This document shows, piece after piece, positions 25,970 through 37,466 of a DNA stretch of 64,000 nucleotides (the first letter of the stretch is position 1; the number at the start of each line of letters is the position of its first letter). Under the pieces are notes generated by a model, which was not told the origin of the DNA, made no database searches, and saw only the letters and a list, made by a program, of their open reading frames with translations. Origin of the DNA: Palaemon carinicauda. Taxonomy: Eukaryota; Arthropoda; Malacostraca; Decapoda; Palaemonidae. The stretch is from the NCBI RefSeq assembly GCF_036898095.1, contig NC_090729.1, positions 70,160,613 through 70,224,612 of the forward strand. Direction: 5' to 3'. The position numbers were made by a program, and so were the translations under genes.

Positions 25970-26075
25970 CCATGTTAAATAGCGTAGTTTGTATTTCAGT
26001 TATGGAACAAATGACAAATTCGTAGATAATTTGTATTTTTCCTAACTATGCAAACCTTAGCTATTTAATCAAACT
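25970..26075. repeat. DIRS 1 internal complementary region
   Basis: The left half is the reverse complement of the extreme left end of the element. The right half is the reverse complement of the extreme right end. They join at about ACAAATGACAAATTCG. This is the arrangement used by DIRS elements to restore their ends through a circle. Confidence 0.82.
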
Positions 26076-26104
26076 TGCCCGCCAGCCCTGTCCCCTGTGA
26101 AGTC

Positions 26105-26260
26105 CTACCTCTAAGTAAAGAGAAGCTCAGCACAGGTGTGTGAGGAGGGGGGGGGGTTAGTATACTACCCCTCCCTACCCCCGGTAAACCCTCGTTGAGA
26201 TTCTAATGGCTCGTCATTTCAGCTACGCCGAAAGTAATTACCCATATTAAATAGCTAAGG
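26105..26260. repeat. DIRS 1 right inverted terminal repeat
   Basis: Complement of 14530-14700. The outer tip continues to about 26305 as TAGTTAGGAAAAACACAAAT and on to AATTTGTCATTTT. Confidence 0.85.
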
Positions 26261-26321
26261 TTTTTATAGTTAGGAAAAACACAAATTATCTACGAATTTG
26301 TCATTTTACATTTGGTAGTAC

Positions 26322-26640
26322 ATACATACATACATATACCAAGGCACTTCCCCCAATTTTGGGGATTAGCTGACATCAAACAAATGAAAAAAAAAGGGGG
26401 ACCTCTCCTCTCTACGTTCCTCCCAGCCCGACGAGGGACTTCACCGAGTTTGGCTGGTACTGATAGGGTGCCACAGCCCACCCTCCCCCATTATCCACCA
26501 CAGATGAAGTTTCATAACGCTGAATCCCCTACTGCTGCTACCTCCGCGGTCATCCAAGGCACCGGGGGAAGCAGCAGGGCCTACCGGAACTGCGTCACAA
26601 TCACTCGCCATTCATTCCTGTTTCTAGCACGCTCTCTTGA
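26322..26640 (-). mobile_element. RTE-like LINE 3' end with TATG-type tail
   Basis: It starts with CATACATACATACATATACC (the tail, reversed) and AAGGCACTTCCCCCAATTTT. It continues through the same 3' UTR and terminal coding sequence as 28855-29605 and 32451-32868, breaking off after TAGCACGCTCT. It lies between DIRS 1 and the BEL/Pao integrase. Confidence 0.82.
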
Positions 26641-27430
26641 TAGTGTGGTCATTAATTCAAAAGAAGTTAATCTTGCCCTTCCAATGACCTAATAAAGGCA
26701 ACCTTTCAAGACTCTAATTAACCTTTCCTAGGCAGCTTCTACCCAAGCTGAATATAAAGGGATGCTAATATGCTTTATTTGACACTTCTCCATTTATTTA
26801 GGAACTCATTTGATTTTAAAGAAGTTTCCAAAATGTTACCTCCTTTAATAAATGTTTTAGCATTATCACTATAAAGATATTGAGGAATGGAGTACATATT
26901 ACAAAATCTCTGGAAAGCCAGAATAAAATTTCTTGTGGACATATCTGGTAACAGTTCAAAATGCACTGCTCTTATATTCAAACAAGTGAATACCAAACCA
27001 AACATTTTGACTGTTCCTCCACTTATGTCATCTTTAACCCAGAAATGTCCAGTATAATCTATTCCTACATGATCAAAGGGCTTTACTAAATTCATATGAT
27101 GCTTAGGCATGTCAACTACTTTTGGATATTTATAAGTCAGAGCATTATACTTTTGACATACAATACAATTCCTTATTTCAGTCTTAATTGCCACTAACCC
27201 TTTAGAAATCCAAAATCCTTGTTCCCTAGGAAAATTTAAGGTAGTACCAGTACCCAAATGTTGCACCTTTTCATGACAATAATTAATTATTAAAGATGTA
27301 AATTTATGCACTTTTGGAAGCAACACAGGATTATAAACATTATAATCAAAATATAAGCACTTAGCAATCCTTCCTCTAGACCTTAATATGTCATCTTCAT
27401 CTATAAATAGATTTAATTTAGAGACTAGAG
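26641..27430 (-). pseudogene. BEL/Pao integrase, zinc-binding and catalytic core
   Basis: Minus strand. An HHCC-like N-terminus (INYCHEKVQHLG, then RNCIVCQKY) precedes the core. The first catalytic Asp is in VGIDYTGHFWV and the second in YLYSDNAKTF. The frame stops at 26775. In the next frame it continues with PLYSAWVEAAWERLIRVLKG, which holds the likely catalytic Glu, and RARLTSFELMTTL. Coding then breaks at the LINE fragment and DIRS 1 and resumes at 14503. Family role: joining of the cDNA ends to host DNA. Confidence 0.87.
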
Positions 27431-27499
27431 AAGGAACACATTTTTTGTGATGTTACTTCTTTTTTCAGGAATTCTATTTCCTTAGAGAAACATTCACTT

Positions 27500-27990
27500 T
27501 GAGCTATTTTGATTCAATACTTTTTGGCCCTTTACTTTGCATAAAGGTCTGAAGAAATAACTAGTGAATTTGACAAGCCTTTCATAATTAGAAAATTTAT
27601 TTATATTTAAAAAGCCAGTGTTTACTTTCACTATTTCCACATAATTTACATTCTTTTAACCTTGTTGTGGAGACAAACTCATTAAAAGATATTTAGGCCA
27701 CCTATCAGTTTCCATAAGTGTAAGTAGACATTTTAAAGCTAAAATCACCCCCATCAATTCTAAAGAGGGGGCACACTATGCTCGTTTCCCTTTCTCAAAG
27801 GAGCCAATTTTGATTTAGCAAACAAAAAAGAGCTTTGGTTGTCATCAGAACATGCATTCATTACAAAACCATAAGCTTTAGTTGAGCTGTCACAAAATAC
27901 TTGAAGCCCGTAGGGTTTTTGTTCATTTAAAGCCTGACGATGAAAAGACAACTCTGACAGCATTTCTAAATCTTTACTTATGCTTTTCAT
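27500..27990 (-). pseudogene. BEL/Pao RNase H region
   Basis: Minus strand reads LQVFCDSSTKAYGFVMNA (first catalytic Asp of RNase H), LFAKSKLAPLRKGNE and, after a frame break near 27765, ELMGVILALKCLL and DRWPKYLLMS. Connected to the RT at 27992 and followed by a degenerate linker to the integrase. Several frame changes. Confidence 0.78.
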
Positions 27991-27991
27991 C

Positions 27992-28848
27992 TCATTTGTT
28001 ATCTCTTTTGGTACTTTTTTTTTTATCCCATTCTACTTCTAATTTCCATACTTTTCTCATTAATACCCTCCCTCTTATACTTACTGGCAAGGTAAAATTC
28101 AGTGGATCAAAAACTTTAGAGATCTGAGACAAAACTTTTCTTTTAGTGTCAGCTGCAGCTTCCACACTACAAGGTGCCAGACTTAAAGTATCACTATTTA
28201 CATTATACCTATAACCTAAAACTTTCTCTTCTATACAATTATGTTCAAATAGCCTTCCTTCGGCCTCCATGGTTTTCCTTAATTCAAGTGAATTAGAATT
28301 CCATGACCTCAAAGTAAATCCTCCTTCTTGCATTCTTGATGAACAAAGACTATGTAATTCCTGTAATTCACCAATATTATGGCCTGTGATTATTAAATTA
28401 TCTACATAAAAATTATCTAAAATTTCTCGACACTTATCCTCAGGATACATCTTAGCATGGTGCTTCATCACATAATTAAGAATGAAAGATGAAGATGTAT
28501 AACCAAAAACTATGGTCTTATATCTATAATATACTAATTTACTTCTTCTTTTCCAGAAAAAACAAAATCTGTTCATATCTTATTCTTCTGAAAGTTTTAT
28601 CATTAAAAATGCCTGTTTAATATCACTTAGCATAACATACTCATTTGTTCTAAGATAAAATAATAATTTCAAAATATAACCCATTAAATCTATTCCTGAG
28701 TATGCAGCTTTATTTAGTGAAGGCAACTCTTTATTAGTCTTTAACGAACAATTGAAAACCGGTATTATTTTAGTCGTTACTTGTTCATTTGTTCTTATTA
28801 CGGGCCTATGTGGTATCCAAGTATAATTATCATAATCAGAAGGTGATA
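27992..28848 (-). pseudogene. BEL/Pao reverse transcriptase
   Basis: The minus strand from 28848 gives YTWIPHRPVIRTNEQVTTK, IIPVFNCSLKTN, ELPSLNKAAYSGIDLMGYIL and EYVMLSDIKQAFLMIKLSEE, all BEL/Pao RT blocks. One TAA follows near 28579, then NRFCFFWK, FGYTSSSFILN and FYVDNLIITG. The active-site box reads YVDN rather than YVDD. Then LRSWNSNS, VLGYRYNVNSDTL and SKVFDPLNFTLPVSIRGR follow. The upstream end is cut by the LINE at 28855. Confidence 0.88.
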
Positions 28849-28854
28849 CATTTA

Positions 28855-29605
28855 TTGGGGGCAGTTAAGGGAGTAGTGAAAAATAGAGGGTTGGGCATGA
28901 ATGTAAAGAGAGTTCTGTATGAGAAAGTTATTGTACCGACTGTGATGTATGGATTGGAGTTGTGGGGAATGAAAGTGACAGAGAGACAGAAATTGAATGT
29001 GTTTGAGATGAAATGTCTAAGGAGTATGGCTGGTGTAGCTCGAGTAGATAGGGTTATGAACGAAGTAGTGAGGTTGAGAAGGGGTGTAAGAAATGAGTTA
29101 GCAGCTAGAGTGGATATGAAAGTGTTAAGGTGGTTTGGCCATGTTGAGAGAATGGAAAATGGCTGTCTGCTGAAGAAGGTGATGAATGCAAGAGTTGATG
29201 GGAGAAGTATTAGAGGAAGGCCAAGGTTTGGGTGGATGGATGGAGTAAAGGAAGCTCTGGGGATAGGAGGATAGATGTGAGAGAGGCAAGAGAGCGTGCT
29301 AGAAATAGGAATGAATGGCGAGCGATTGTGACGCAGTTCCGGTAGGCTCTGCTGCTTCCTCCGGTGCCTTGGAAGACCGCGGAGGTAACAGCTGTAGGGG
29401 ATTCAGCGTTATGAAGCTTGATCTGTGGTGGATGACGGGAGGGTGGGCTGTGGCACCCCTAGCAGTACCAGCCGAACTCGGTTGAGTCCCTTGTCAGGCT
29501 GGGAGGAACGTAGAGAGGAGAGGTCTCCTTTTCTGTTTCATTTGTTTGATGTCGGCTACCCCCCAAAATTGGGGGAAATGCCTTGGTATATCTATGTATT
29601 TATGA
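28855..29605 (+). mobile_element. RTE-like LINE, 5'-truncated copy on the + strand
   Basis: It starts in the RT C-terminal part (GAVKGVVKNRGLGMNVKRVL, YEKVIVPTVMYGLELWGMK, WFGHVERMENGCLLKKVMNA) in an open frame to 29274. The 3' UTR runs to CCCCCAAAATTGGGGGAAATG and the tail CCTTGGTATATCTATG. It interrupts the BEL/Pao reverse transcriptase region. The frame is open but lacks the catalytic palm, so it is a dead fragment. Confidence 0.85.
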
Positions 29606-29788
29606 TTCCATCTTTTAATTGTTTATTAAAAACTTCCTCATATTTACTTAATAGTCCCATCCTATTAAGGTGTTCCATTGTTCTATCCAAAACCTTAAGG
29701 GCTATAAAATGTTTAGAAGGCACTTAAGAAATTTTTTCAGGGTACCAAGGTAATTTAACATGATCATAACCCTCCCTCAAACTAATAC

Positions 29789-29910
29789 ATACATACATAT
29801 ACCAAGGCACTTCCCCCAATTTTGGGGGGTAGCCGACATCAAACAAATGAAACAAAAAAGGGGACCCATTATCCACTACAGATGAAGCTTCATAATGCTG
29901 AACCCCCTAC
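29789..29910 (-). mobile_element. Very short RTE-like LINE insertion with 10-bp target duplication
   Basis: The copy is tail ATACATACATATACC plus 3' UTR, with an internal gap after AAAAAAGGGGACCC, ending at AACCCCCTAC. AAACTAATAC flanks it on both sides (29779-29788 and 29911-29920), a perfect target-site duplication. Confidence 0.87.
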
Positions 29911-29920
29911 AAACTAATAC

Positions 29921-30799
29921 CTTCTTGGAAATTTTCTATCTGATGTTTATCAAATGAGACCAGCTCCTTATTATTAGTTTTAATACCCATAGATTCAAAA
30001 CTAAACAGATTTTCCAGCCCATTATCTACTTTACTTTCAGACAAAATATGTTCCAATGTATTAAAATATGATTTAAGATGATCCATAATTAAGTTAACCA
30101 TAGTTTTGGTCTTGTTACTAAGTTGCTTTGCCTTTGTCTGAGTTTCAAACAAGGACTTTCTTTGATGAGAATTAAGAAAGTTTAATGCTTTTCCTACTGG
30201 GCTACCGTTCCATTCAATATGAAACAAAAACCACCACCACATTTCTGAATGGACAAAGAGAAATACAGAATTATATCCATACCTATCAGCATATCTACTT
30301 CTATTAATTCATGATTTCTTTCCTCATAAAAGGTTTCATCAGCCAAACTTTTATTCTCTGATTTCAATCTATCTATTATCTGGCTCATACCTGGCACTTC
30401 ATAGGAAATATTCATCTCTTCATCTATTAATAAAGGCACGAATGCTAATCTGTTTCCTATCTGGATACCAGTTGACATTTGTTTGAATTGTTTAGTTTCT
30501 TGACCTATATATGTATGCACTTCATGTTCCAATTCATGTAAACTTTCATATTCTTAACACACATGTTTGGAAACATGTTTGACTATATAAGACCTTTGAC
30601 TACCACAATCCACCAGAGCCCTTACTTTACGGCATCTCTTTCCATTCTTCAACTCTAGGGTCATTGTTGGTAAAATATTACTGATATCGATATTTCTGGA
30701 AGCATAGCACAAATTTACTCTAGCATTAGTCTCAGTAGTTTTTTCTTGATTAGGGCACAAAGGTGTTATATATGCTCTCTTTTCTTGCAAATCAAACAT
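29921..30799 (-). pseudogene. BEL/Pao protease region
   Basis: Minus strand: MFDLQEKRAYITPLCPN, TLELKNGKRCRKVRALVDC, GSQRSYIVKHVS. The ALVDCGSQRSYI block is the aspartic-protease active site seen in BEL/Pao (usual form D-S-G-S; here Asp-Cys-Gly-Ser). A stop near 30554 and a frame change follow. Then 30194-30532 continues with TGIQIGNRLAFVPLLIDEEM, IDRLKSEN and EVDMLIGMDIILYF, typical of the segment after the protease. The stretch 29907-30242 (FHIEWNGSPVGKALNFLN and on) is the poorly conserved linker to RT. Confidence 0.78.
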
Positions 30800-30973
30800 T
30801 TAAACCTCATCATACCTTTTTTTCCATAACATTCAGATTCTTTGTGACCCGAACCAGCACACCTAGTACACAGAGATAATTCTATTATTCTGGCTAATGT
30901 AGACTCATAGGTTAAATAAGTTTCACACTTTCCTAAAGAGTGTCCAACAGAAAAGAATAATTTGCAAGGACTT

Positions 30974-32103
30974 TTAACAATTTGCGACTACCTCAGTGTC
31001 AAAATTTTGTACTGTGGGAATTTTTTCCTCTACTTCATTTGCCTGCACTACTGATGGACTACTGCCATTTGGATTTTTACTGTCTCTGTACAACTTTTTA
31101 TTCACTGATGTAGTTCTACTTAAAGTTTTCAAAGCTTCCTTATAGTTGGAAAATATTTCTGACAAGGTAAGATATTATTAGATTTTATTTATCAACTCCT
31201 TCACTACTACTTTAGGGAGCTTACTCATTATCAAATGACTCACAAGAATATTACCAGCAGAACCCTCTTCCAAGAAATCTACATTATAATGCTGCAATTC
31301 ATATAAATAAGATCTAACCTCTGCTATAAAATAGTTAACATTGGAAAACTCGAGATCATTATCATCACTAGGGACAGCTTTTAATATATTTTTTAGTGTT
31401 TCATCTATTATGAAATTCTTATCTAAGAATTCATCAGTCAGCAAATCTAATTCTACTCCATAATTTTTATCAGTAATAGACAAATGTGATACTTTTTAGT
31501 GCATACCCCTTTAAGGAACCAACCAGATACGATAATTTAGCTGAAGCTGATAAGTGTTTTCTAGAACCAATTACATTATTAAACTGATTCAAGAAATTAT
31601 GAAAAGCAAATTTATCCTTCTCTTTGTCAGTAAAAGTACCACAAGTTAAAGTAGGAGGTTTACCATCACTCATACAATCACAGAAACCTTTTACAGAAAT
31701 GCCAACACTTTCATCTCTTTTTTTTTTTAATCAAATAATCTTCATAAGCATCTAATTTTAATGAAACATTAATTTTGTATTGAGCTTGATCATCTCTTTC
31801 ATTATTAAAACACTGTTCATCTCTGATTCCTAATTCAGTTTTTTCCATTATCAAATTAATTCATTGCATTCATTTACTTTACTCAATTCCAATTCCACTT
31901 CACTTACTTTCTTTATACACAAAGATGAATGCAGTGTTTCAGTATCATGCAATTCCTGCAACTTTTTACAATACATGGTGATTTTTCGTTTACGAGTGGC
32001 ACTTTTACTCCTCAAAACTTTTAAGTTTTACTTTAACCTTATTCAATGGCAACTTTAGTGGGTGTTCACTAAGATAATCCAATAATTCACTGCTACTTGC
32101 CAT
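30974..32103 (-). pseudogene. BEL/Pao gag region
   Basis: A likely start is ATG at 32101-32103 (reverse), MASSSELLDYLSEHPLKLP. It is followed by frameshifts, including a poly-A slip near 31721-31732. Recognisable blocks are GTFTDKEKDKFAFHNFLNQF and SASAKLSYLVGSLKGYALK (31470-31673), the capsid-like pattern of BEL/Pao gag. LDLLTDEFLDKNFIIDETL and LYELQHYNVDFLEEGS follow (31178-31483). A Cys/His-containing stretch near 30800-30930 could be a zinc knuckle but is too damaged to be sure. Confidence 0.72.
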
Positions 32104-32450
32104 AATGCAAAGCAAAAAAAAAAAAATTGAAGGTGATTAAAATTATATAAAATTAATTTTAAAATTACAGTTCAACATTGAGGTCGACTCAACCCTGCCC
32201 TTTATCATTATTATATCAGTTTTCTCATCCCTAATTGACTCACACAATTCAGGATGATCCAAGAAATACTGATAGTCTTTTCCAGGGTAGGCTAGGGAAT
32301 GCAAGTCAAAATTTACTTTTTACTCATTTTCCAATTCAAGGGATGAATTTTTTAACTACGAAGGAAACAAACTTCAAATCCCTAGCATAAGAATGCCCAA
32401 CAACTAAAACTTTCATATTAAATCAGGGCAGGATAAGAAAATGAAATGAA

Positions 32451-32868
32451 CATACATACATACATACATATACCAAGGCACTTCCCCCAATTTTGGGGGA
32501 TAGCCAACATCAAACAAATGAAACAAAAAAGGGGACCTCTCCTCTCTACATTCCTCCCAGCCTGACAAGGGACTCACCGAGTTCGGCTGGTACTGCTAGG
32601 GTGTCACAGCCCACCCTCCCCCATTATCCACCACAGATGAAGCTTCATAACGCTAAATCCCCTACTGCTGCTACCTCCGCGGTCATCCAAGGCACCGGAG
32701 GAAGCAGCAGGGTCTACGGGAACTGCGTCACAATCGCTCGCCATTCATTTCTATTTCTAGCATGCTCTTGCCTCTCACATCTATCCTCCTATCACTCAGA
32801 GCTTTCTTCACTCCATCCATCCACCCAAACCTTGGCCTTCCTCTTGTACTTCTCCCATCATCCTTTAT
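32451..32868 (-). mobile_element. RTE-like LINE 3' end
   Basis: CATACATACATACATACATA tail, then ACTTCCCCCAATTTTGGGGG and the reversed C-terminal coding part as in 28855-29605, ending near CTTCTCCCATCATCC. It lies in the leader of the BEL/Pao element. Confidence 0.82.
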
Positions 32869-32869
32869 G

Positions 32870-33890
32870 GTAAAAATTATGAATTGTCAGTGAGGATTTA
32901 AACCAAAGACAAAGAAAACTATTGAGTTTAATAAGTGAAATTATAAATGTTGAACTGCCGTTTCTCGTCTTGAGAGGAAATCACCCAAAATGCTGTCTTC
33001 GGATGTATGCACCACTTCCTCTCCACAGTAACTCATCTACCATCTGTAAAGGACCTGAAATAATAAAAGAGAATATACACCTCTTGAAAATTATCAATTT
33101 AACGTAAGAAATTAATCGACAAATCTAACGAGAAGGGAAAGAAATTCAGCGAACTAGCTTCGTGAAAACGTAAATTTTGTAAATAAACACTCGTTACTAA
33201 ATAAGAAAAAAATATATTTGAATTACGTTCGAAAATGAAGCTCTATTGGTTTATAAACCAAAGGCACAAATATAATGGTAATTATAATGATAAAATCCTT
33301 TACTTTAAATTTTTTGACGTGTTGGCGACCATAATTTAAACTATAATAACCGTAAATTATATCTAAGAAACAGATCAATCCTATTGAGCCTGCATAAGGT
33401 CTCTCAACTGACTTACGTTTCTTTAGATCCTGGTCTTTCGTGGATAGATGATAAGTCCAGTTGCTCGTGTTGCCTCTCTCCGAACATGAATTCCTATCGC
33501 TCGGCCTAGGTGGAGTTTATCGCTCCATGACACTTGAAAACTTCAGGGTAAAAATGTCACAAAATCTCAAAGGTCTGGTGCCACTCCGCTCCGGACTGGT
33601 TTCTGTGCTGGTCTCTGACTCTCCCCCGCTGGGAATCTGTCTTACTGGAATCTGCCCCTCCCTGGATTCTGAACCGCTGAATATAAATACTCAAAAGGCA
33701 GAGTGAGTGGATATTTAACTGTCAAACAGTCAGTTTAAAGAACTATTCAGGCTCAATAGTAAACAAATTCGCAAATTATCCTATAGCCATAAAACAAATT
33801 ACCATTAAACAAATGCCCATAGTTCCAACCACCACCAAAGTAAACAAAAGACATAAATTACTTTTCAGTACAAACAGAAATATACGAAAA
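32870..33890. other. BEL/Pao leader-side sequence, nothing recognised
   Basis: Between two LINE copies and upstream (minus strand) of the gag start. I see only short open frames without similarity to the families named here. Confidence 0.35.
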
Positions 33891-33893
33891 GCA

Positions 33894-36750
33894 TCAAGAT
33901 ATTTCTTTACATCCTTTGCTTTCATCAATTTCTTTAGCAGAGCCATTTTCCATTCTCTCAACATGGCCAAACCACCTCAACACATTCATATCCACTCCAT
34001 CTGCTAACTCATTTCTTACACCCATTCTCACCCTCACTACTTCATTCCTAACCCTATCTACTCGAGATACATCAGCCATACTCCTTAGACACTTCATCTC
34101 AAACACATTCAATTTCTGTCTCTCCGTCACTTTCATTCCCCACAACCGTCGCTTTCATTCCCCACAACTCCGATCTATACATCACAGTTGGTACAATCAC
34201 TTTCTCATACAGAACTCTCTTTACATTCATGCCCAACCCTCTATTTTTTACTACTCCCTTAACTGCCCCCAACACTTTGCATCCTTCATTCACTCTCTGA
34301 CATACATCTGCTTCCACTCCACCATTTGCTGCAACAACAGACCCCAAGTACTTAAACTGATCCACCTCCTCAAGTAACTCTCCATTCAACATGACATTCA
34401 ACCTTGCACCACCTTCCCTTCTCGTACATCTCATAACCTTACTCTTACCCACATTTACTCTCAACCTCCTCCTCTCACACACCCTTCCAAATTCTGTCAC
34501 TAATCGGCCAAGCTTCTCTTCCGCGTCTGCAACCAGTACAGTATCATCCACAAACAACAACTGATTTACCTCCCATTCATGGTCTTTCTCGTTTACCAGT
34601 TTCAATCCTCGTCCAAGCACTCGAGTATTCATCTCTCTCACCACTCCATCAACATACAAGTTAAACAACCACGGCGACATCACACATCCCTGTCTCAGCC
34701 CCACTCTCAGCGGAAACCAATCGCTCACTTCATTTCCTATCCTAACACATGCTTTACTACCTTTGTAGAAACTTTTCACTGCTTGCAACAACCTTCCACC
34801 AACTCCATATAACCTCATCACATTCCACATTGCTTCCCTATCAACTCTATCATACACTTCCTCCAGATCCATAAACGCAACATACACCTCCTTACCTTTT
34901 GCTAAATATTTCTCGCATATCTGCCTAACTGTAAAAATCTGATTCATACAATCCCTACCTCTTCTAAAACCACCCTGTACTTCTAAGATTACATTCTCTG
35001 TTTTATCCTTAATCCTATTAATCAGTTACCATACACTTTTCCAACTACACTCAACAAACTAATACCCCTTGAATTACAACACTCATGCACATCTCCCTTA
35101 CCCTTATATAGTGGTACAATACATGCACAAACCCAATCTACTGGTACCATTGACAACACAAAACACATATTAAACTATCTCACCAACCATTCAAGTACAG
35201 TCACACCCCCTTCCTTCAACATCTCAGCTCTCACACCATCCATACCAGATACTTTTCTTACTCTCGTTTCATCTAGTGCTCTCCTCACTTCCTCTCTTGG
35301 AATCTCTCTCTCTCATTCTCATCTCTCATCACCAGCACCTCAACACCTGCAACAGCAATTATATCTACCTTCCTATTATCCTCAAGATTCAGCAAACTTT
35401 CAAAATATTCTGCCTACCTTTTCCTTGCCTCCTCTCCTTTTAACAACGTTCCATTTCCATTTTTTACGGTCTTCAATTCTTGAACCAGCCTTCTTTACTC
35501 TCTTCACTTCTTTCCAAAACTTCTTATTCTCTTCATATGAATGACCCAATCCCTGACCCCACCTCAGGTCAGCTGCCCTCTTTGCCTCACTTACCTTGCG
35601 CTTTACTTCCACATTTTTTCTGTATCTTTCATACTTCTCTACACTATTACTCTGCAGCCATTCTTCAAAAGCCCTCTTTTTCTCTTCCACTTTTACCTTC
35701 ACTCCTTCATTGCACCATTCACTGCCCATCCTCATGCTGCCTCCAACAAACTTCTTGCCACACACATCACTTGCAATCCTAACAAAATTTTCTTTTACTA
35801 ACTTCCACTCCTCCTCTAAATTATCAGTTTCTCTTACTTTCACTTCGTCACATGCCATTTTCAAACTTTCTTGATATTTATTTTTTACCCCCAGTTTTTT
35901 TAGCTCATCAACCCTCACTAGCTCCCATTTACATCCACCTACTCTATCCCCCCCCCCCCCTCTTTTGCTACAACTAATTATCCTTCCACCAAAAAATGAT
36001 CAGACATACCGTTAGCCATACCCCTAAATACGTGCACGTCCTTCAATCTTCCAAACATTCTTTTAGTTATCAACACATAATCCATTAATGTCCTTTCTAC
36101 CACTCTTCCTTTTGCCACTCTTACCCATGTATATGTATACTTGTTTTTATCTTTCTTTTTGAAAAAGCCAGAACTTATCACCATCTCTTGCTCAACACAT
36201 ATCTACCAGTCTCTCACCACTCATTTTCCCCTGGTACGCTATACTTCCCAATGACACCTTCTACCTCTCCAGCACCCACTCTAACATTTAAGTCACCCAT
36301 GACAACTATATAATTCCTTCTACCCCAGTACTTCTACACACCTAGTTAATTCATTCCAGAACTCATTCTGCTCTCCATCACTTTTCTCACAACCTGACCC
36401 ATACGCACTGACAAATGCCCAACATTCCCTACCCTACCCAACCTAACCCTTACCCACATTAACCTAGATGATATCTCCTTCCATTCCACTACTTTACTTG
36501 TCATCCATTCACTCAGCAATAAAGCCACACCTTCTCTTGCTCTTCCCCTTTCAATCCCAGATACTCTACCAGACATTTCACCAAACTTCACTTCACCTTT
36601 CCCTTTTATCTTTCTCACACAAAGCCAATATATCCATCCTTCTATTCCTAAACATACTTCCAATCTCACTTCCTTTACTCTCTCTATCATAGTACATCCA
36701 CCCACATTCAAACATCCCAAAATCCCTAATTCAATTGAACACGGGACTTA
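33894..36750 (-). pseudogene. RTE-like LINE, longest copy (endonuclease plus RT)
   Basis: In minus-strand order, 36346-36720 starts MGCLNVGGCTMIERVKEV and has GREGV-type endonuclease sequence (RAREGVALLLSEWMTSKV, LMWVRVRLG). Next, 35978-36184 carries RTLMDYVLITKRM and the MSDHFLVEG endonuclease end. The linker is 35400-35918. The RT is at 34099-34947 with KEVYVAFMDLEEVYDRVDRE, GLRQGCVMSPWLFNLYVDGV and active site LLFVDDTVLVADAE. A 22-bp tandem duplication at 34124-34167 shifts the frame, and 33894-34145 then gives ERQKLNVFEMKCLRS and LRWFGHVERMENG. The 3' UTR and tail are missing, so this copy was also damaged at its 3' side. Frameshifts lie between all blocks. Confidence 0.82.
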
Positions 36751-36928
36751 CCAAACGTTCCAACATCAAATGGCCGATCGAAAACACAAGTTAGGCTAGC
36801 GACGAAAGCCCCAAGTTACCGATAAATTTCACATTATATTACTCATCTATATATACTATTATTAAAGCAAACATTTACAATAATATCTACTTAATCTCTG
36901 AAATCAAAAAGGAGCAATTTGGAAATAT

Positions 36929-37466
36929 AAAAGAATATAATCGTAATTAACAAAAGGAACTTATTTTAGAACCAAACTTCAGAAACCAACCTGTTTGTGC
37001 TAAGGTTAAGACATATAGCTTCTATTCTCTATTACATGTTAACAAAAACAGAAAATATACTTAGCAAATTTGACTTTCCAAATTGGTGGCTCCTTGGAAT
37101 ATAGTATGAAGTATGGTACCTTCTTGTAATTTAAATCACTTAATTTAACTTTTGTAGAGAGAGCACTGCCTTTCGAGTGGAGGTTGGAAAACTACTGACA
37201 CTGAGGGAAAAATACTCTCCCCATTTTATTTTTTCCGCGCTACCGCACACTACTAGGCTAGTTTTTTGTAAGAGCTAAACGGTAACAATCAATTATTTAC
37301 GACCGTACAACTGTACTAGTACAGTAATTTAATTAACGGCATCTCTCCAATATTTATACTAATTATTTGTACTTATTTATAATATTCAATCACTATTACT
37401 TATTTATTAATTATTTATTTTTTTAATTTAAAAAGAACGAAATATACTTTACAATACTTAATTAAT
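36929..37466 (-). repeat. BEL/Pao 5' LTR, inner part
   Basis: Matches 10032-10575 and stops at CTTAATTAAT where DIRS 2 is inserted. The remaining outer part is at 43924-44007. Upstream (minus strand) of gag, as required for a 5' LTR. I see no clear primer-binding site next to it. Confidence 0.82.

Larger units (their letters stand above)
14504..26305 (+). mobile_element. DIRS-order retrotransposon 1 (contains a nested Tigger)
   Basis: Tyrosine-recombinase retroelement with gag, RT, RNase H and recombinase frames. Inverted terminal repeats lie at about 14530-14700 and 26105-26260; shared landmarks are CTATTTAATATGGGTAATTA, TGAAATGACGAGCCATTAGA and CACACCTGTGCTGAGCTTC. An internal complementary region at about 25970-26075 matches the joined outer ends: ATAGCGTAGTTTGTATTTCA complements the left end, and CAAACCTTAGCTATTTAAT complements the right. 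Without the 3.9-kb Tigger it is about 7.9 kb. The ends are accurate to about 10 bp. It is inserted in the BEL/Pao integrase gene. Confidence 0.87.

Noticed and set aside
35480..36692. + strand frames of 74-100 residues rich in Ser/Leu/Phe
   Set aside because: Antisense of the RTE-like LINE coding region.
10032..37466. The 630-bp direct repeats as a tandem duplication of host intron
   Set aside because: They bound a full BEL/Pao coding set in the correct order, start TGTTG on the coding strand and have a near-matching 5-bp flank, so LTRs explain them better.
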